From: Candidatus Omnitrophota bacterium
GTDB taxonomy: Bacteria; Omnitrophota; Gorgyraeia; Gorgyraeales; Gorgyraeaceae
DNA: 5,816 bases
Direction: 5' to 3'
Assembly: GCA_018817035.1 (NCBI GenBank)
Contig: JAHIUV010000186.1
Span: 1 to 5,816, forward strand
The notes below the pieces were generated by a model, which saw only the letters and a program-made list of their open reading frames with translations, was not told where the DNA came from and ran no database searches. Below are positions 5,256 to 5,816 of this stretch, one piece after another. Within the stretch, counting starts at the first letter, position 1; every line of letters begins with the position of its first letter. The position numbers and the translations under genes were made by a program.

Positions 5256-5316
5256 GTTCTCGACTCGTTTTGCTCGCTCGAACAATATTGAATATTCTTC
5301 GAGCGAAGTCGAGAAG
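5256..5316. repeat. Inverted pair of REP-like palindromic units (pair 2)
   Basis: This is a second pair of the unit found at 1293-1397, but with the reverse polarity. Arms are TTCTCGACT (5257-5265)/AGTCGAGAA (5307-5315), GCTCGAA (5276-5282)/TTCGAGC (5298-5304), and AATATT (5284-5289)/AATATT (5291-5296) around a single central G at 5290. The - copy is 5256-5289 and the + copy 5291-5316. The interior spacers are 10 nt (5266-5275) and only 2 nt (5305-5306), so the pair is an almost complete long palindrome. The outer TTCAAA arms of pair 1 are absent. It lies between leuD and leuB. Confidence 0.88.
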
Positions 5317-5352
5317 ATATGAAGTCAGAAGAGTTTATTATGGCGTCAATAA

Positions 5353-5359
5353 AGGAGGT
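5353..5359 (+). promoter_or_regulatory. leuB: Strong ribosome binding site fixing the leuB start
   Basis: AGGAGGT (5353-5359) is an almost full anti-Shine-Dalgarno match, 9 nt before ATG 5369. It rules out the ATGs at 5319 and 5340, which are in other frames. Confidence 0.85.
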
Positions 5360-5368
5360 AACAGGGAA

Positions 5369-5816
5369 ATGCGGGACAAGGCATACAAGATAGCGGTTAT
5401 TGGCGGTGACGGAACAGGCCCTGAGGTCGTGAAGGAAGGGTTAAAAGTTTTAAAGGCATTGAGCGAAAAGAATGGTTTTAAATACGAGACTGTGGACTAT
5501 GACCTCGGCGGAGAGAGGTATATGAAGAAACAGGAGTTGGTACCTGATTCTGTTTTAAAAGAACTCTCGACCGTAGATTCTATATATTTAGGCGCGATAG
5601 GCCACCCTGATGTAAAGCCGGGTATCCTGGAGCAGGGCATACTTTTGAAATTAAGGTTTCATTTTGAGCAATATATAAATCTCAGGCCTGTAAAGCTGTA
5701 TCCCGGCGTATGGACACCGTTGAAAGACAAGGGCCCGGAAGATATAGACTTTGTCGTCGTGAGGGAAAATACAGAGGGTTTGTATAAAGGCCTGGGCGAG
5801 TTCCAGAAAAAAGGCA
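5369..5816 (+). CDS. leuB: 3-isopropylmalate dehydrogenase, 3' truncated by window edge
   Basis: The first 149 residues of an isopropylmalate/isocitrate dehydrogenase family protein, cut off by the window end (usual length about 350-370). LeuB oxidises and decarboxylates 3-isopropylmalate with NAD+, the step after LeuCD. Seen directly: IAVIGGDGTGPEVV (8-21), where Gly12 replaces the common Pro of IPGDG; LGAIGHPDVKPG (74-85); LLKLRFHFEQYINLRP (92-107) with Arg96 and Arg106 as expected substrate arginines; and VVRENTEGLY (130-139) with Arg132. The frame is open to position 5816 with no stop. The start is fixed by AGGAGGT at 5353-5359. Homoisocitrate or tartrate dehydrogenases share these motifs, and the diagnostic cofactor residues lie beyond the window. 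The leuC/leuD neighbours favour LeuB. Confidence 0.9.
   Translation, partial: MRDKAYKIAVIGGDGTGPEVVKEGLKVLKALSEKNGFKYETVDYDLGGERYMKKQELVPDSVLKELSTVDSIYLGAIGHPDVKPGILEQGILLKLRFHFEQYINLRPVKLYPGVWTPLKDKGPEDIDFVVVRENTEGLYKGLGEFQKKG

Noticed and set aside
5235..5291. 18-codon + strand ORF beginning MYQRF, considered as a remnant GIY-YIG start
   Set aside because: Only the first two residues resemble the nuclease, and the rest is translated palindromic repeat.
5319..5393. 24-codon + strand ORF overlapping the start of leuB, considered as a leucine leader peptide
   Set aside because: It contains no leucine codons, lacks a good ribosome binding site and runs into leuB in another frame; no attenuator stems accompany it.

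Overview
This window looks like a chromosomal segment of an uncultivated bacterium. It has moderate G+C (short stretches I counted by hand in leuC are near 50%), frequent AGG and ATA codons, and densely packed genes all on the + strand. A GH57-type branching enzyme beside GlgC, a stand-alone ArgA-like acetyltransferase, and the roughly 420/160-residue ('archaeal-type') LeuC/LeuD are a combination I associate with Omnitrophota, Elusimicrobiota and similar lineages. That placement is inference from general knowledge, not a phylogenetic result.

Layout: (1) 2-1267, 3' part of a GH57 glycogen branching enzyme, cut by the left window edge. (2) 1268-1502, an intergenic region with a 105-bp inverted pair of palindromic repeat units, then a promoter nested in small palindromes and a strong Shine-Dalgarno sequence before a TTG start. 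(3) 1503-2717, glgC. (4) 2719-3168, a short ArgA-like GNAT acetyltransferase, packed against both neighbours. (5) 3169-4428, leuC. (6) 4429-4718, an A+T-rich stretch with a small GIY-YIG nuclease ORF, bounded by 13-bp perfect (20-bp imperfect) inverted repeats and lying between leuC and leuD. (7) 4718-5203, leuD. (8) 5204-5368, an intergenic region with a second inverted pair of the same palindromic family. (9) 5369-5816, the start of leuB, cut by the right window edge.

The genes fall into a glycogen module (branching enzyme plus ADP-glucose pyrophosphorylase) and an amino-acid module (N-acetylglutamate synthesis for arginine; isopropylmalate isomerase and dehydrogenase for leucine). From the glgC promoter, glgC-argA-leuC-(GIY-YIG)-leuD could be one transcript. 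leuB may be on the same transcript or have its own weak promoter.

The most notable signals are not the metabolic genes. First, four copies of one hairpin unit, AATATT-S-TTCGAGC-N(2 to 22)-AGTCGAGAA-S', occur as two inverted pairs of opposite polarity. The bases flanking each unit covary (G...C in two copies, C...G in two). Second, the GIY-YIG cassette splits leuCD, and its right inverted repeat contains the leuD ribosome binding site. The two may be related (a small nuclease plus dispersed palindromes), but only their proximity supports that here.
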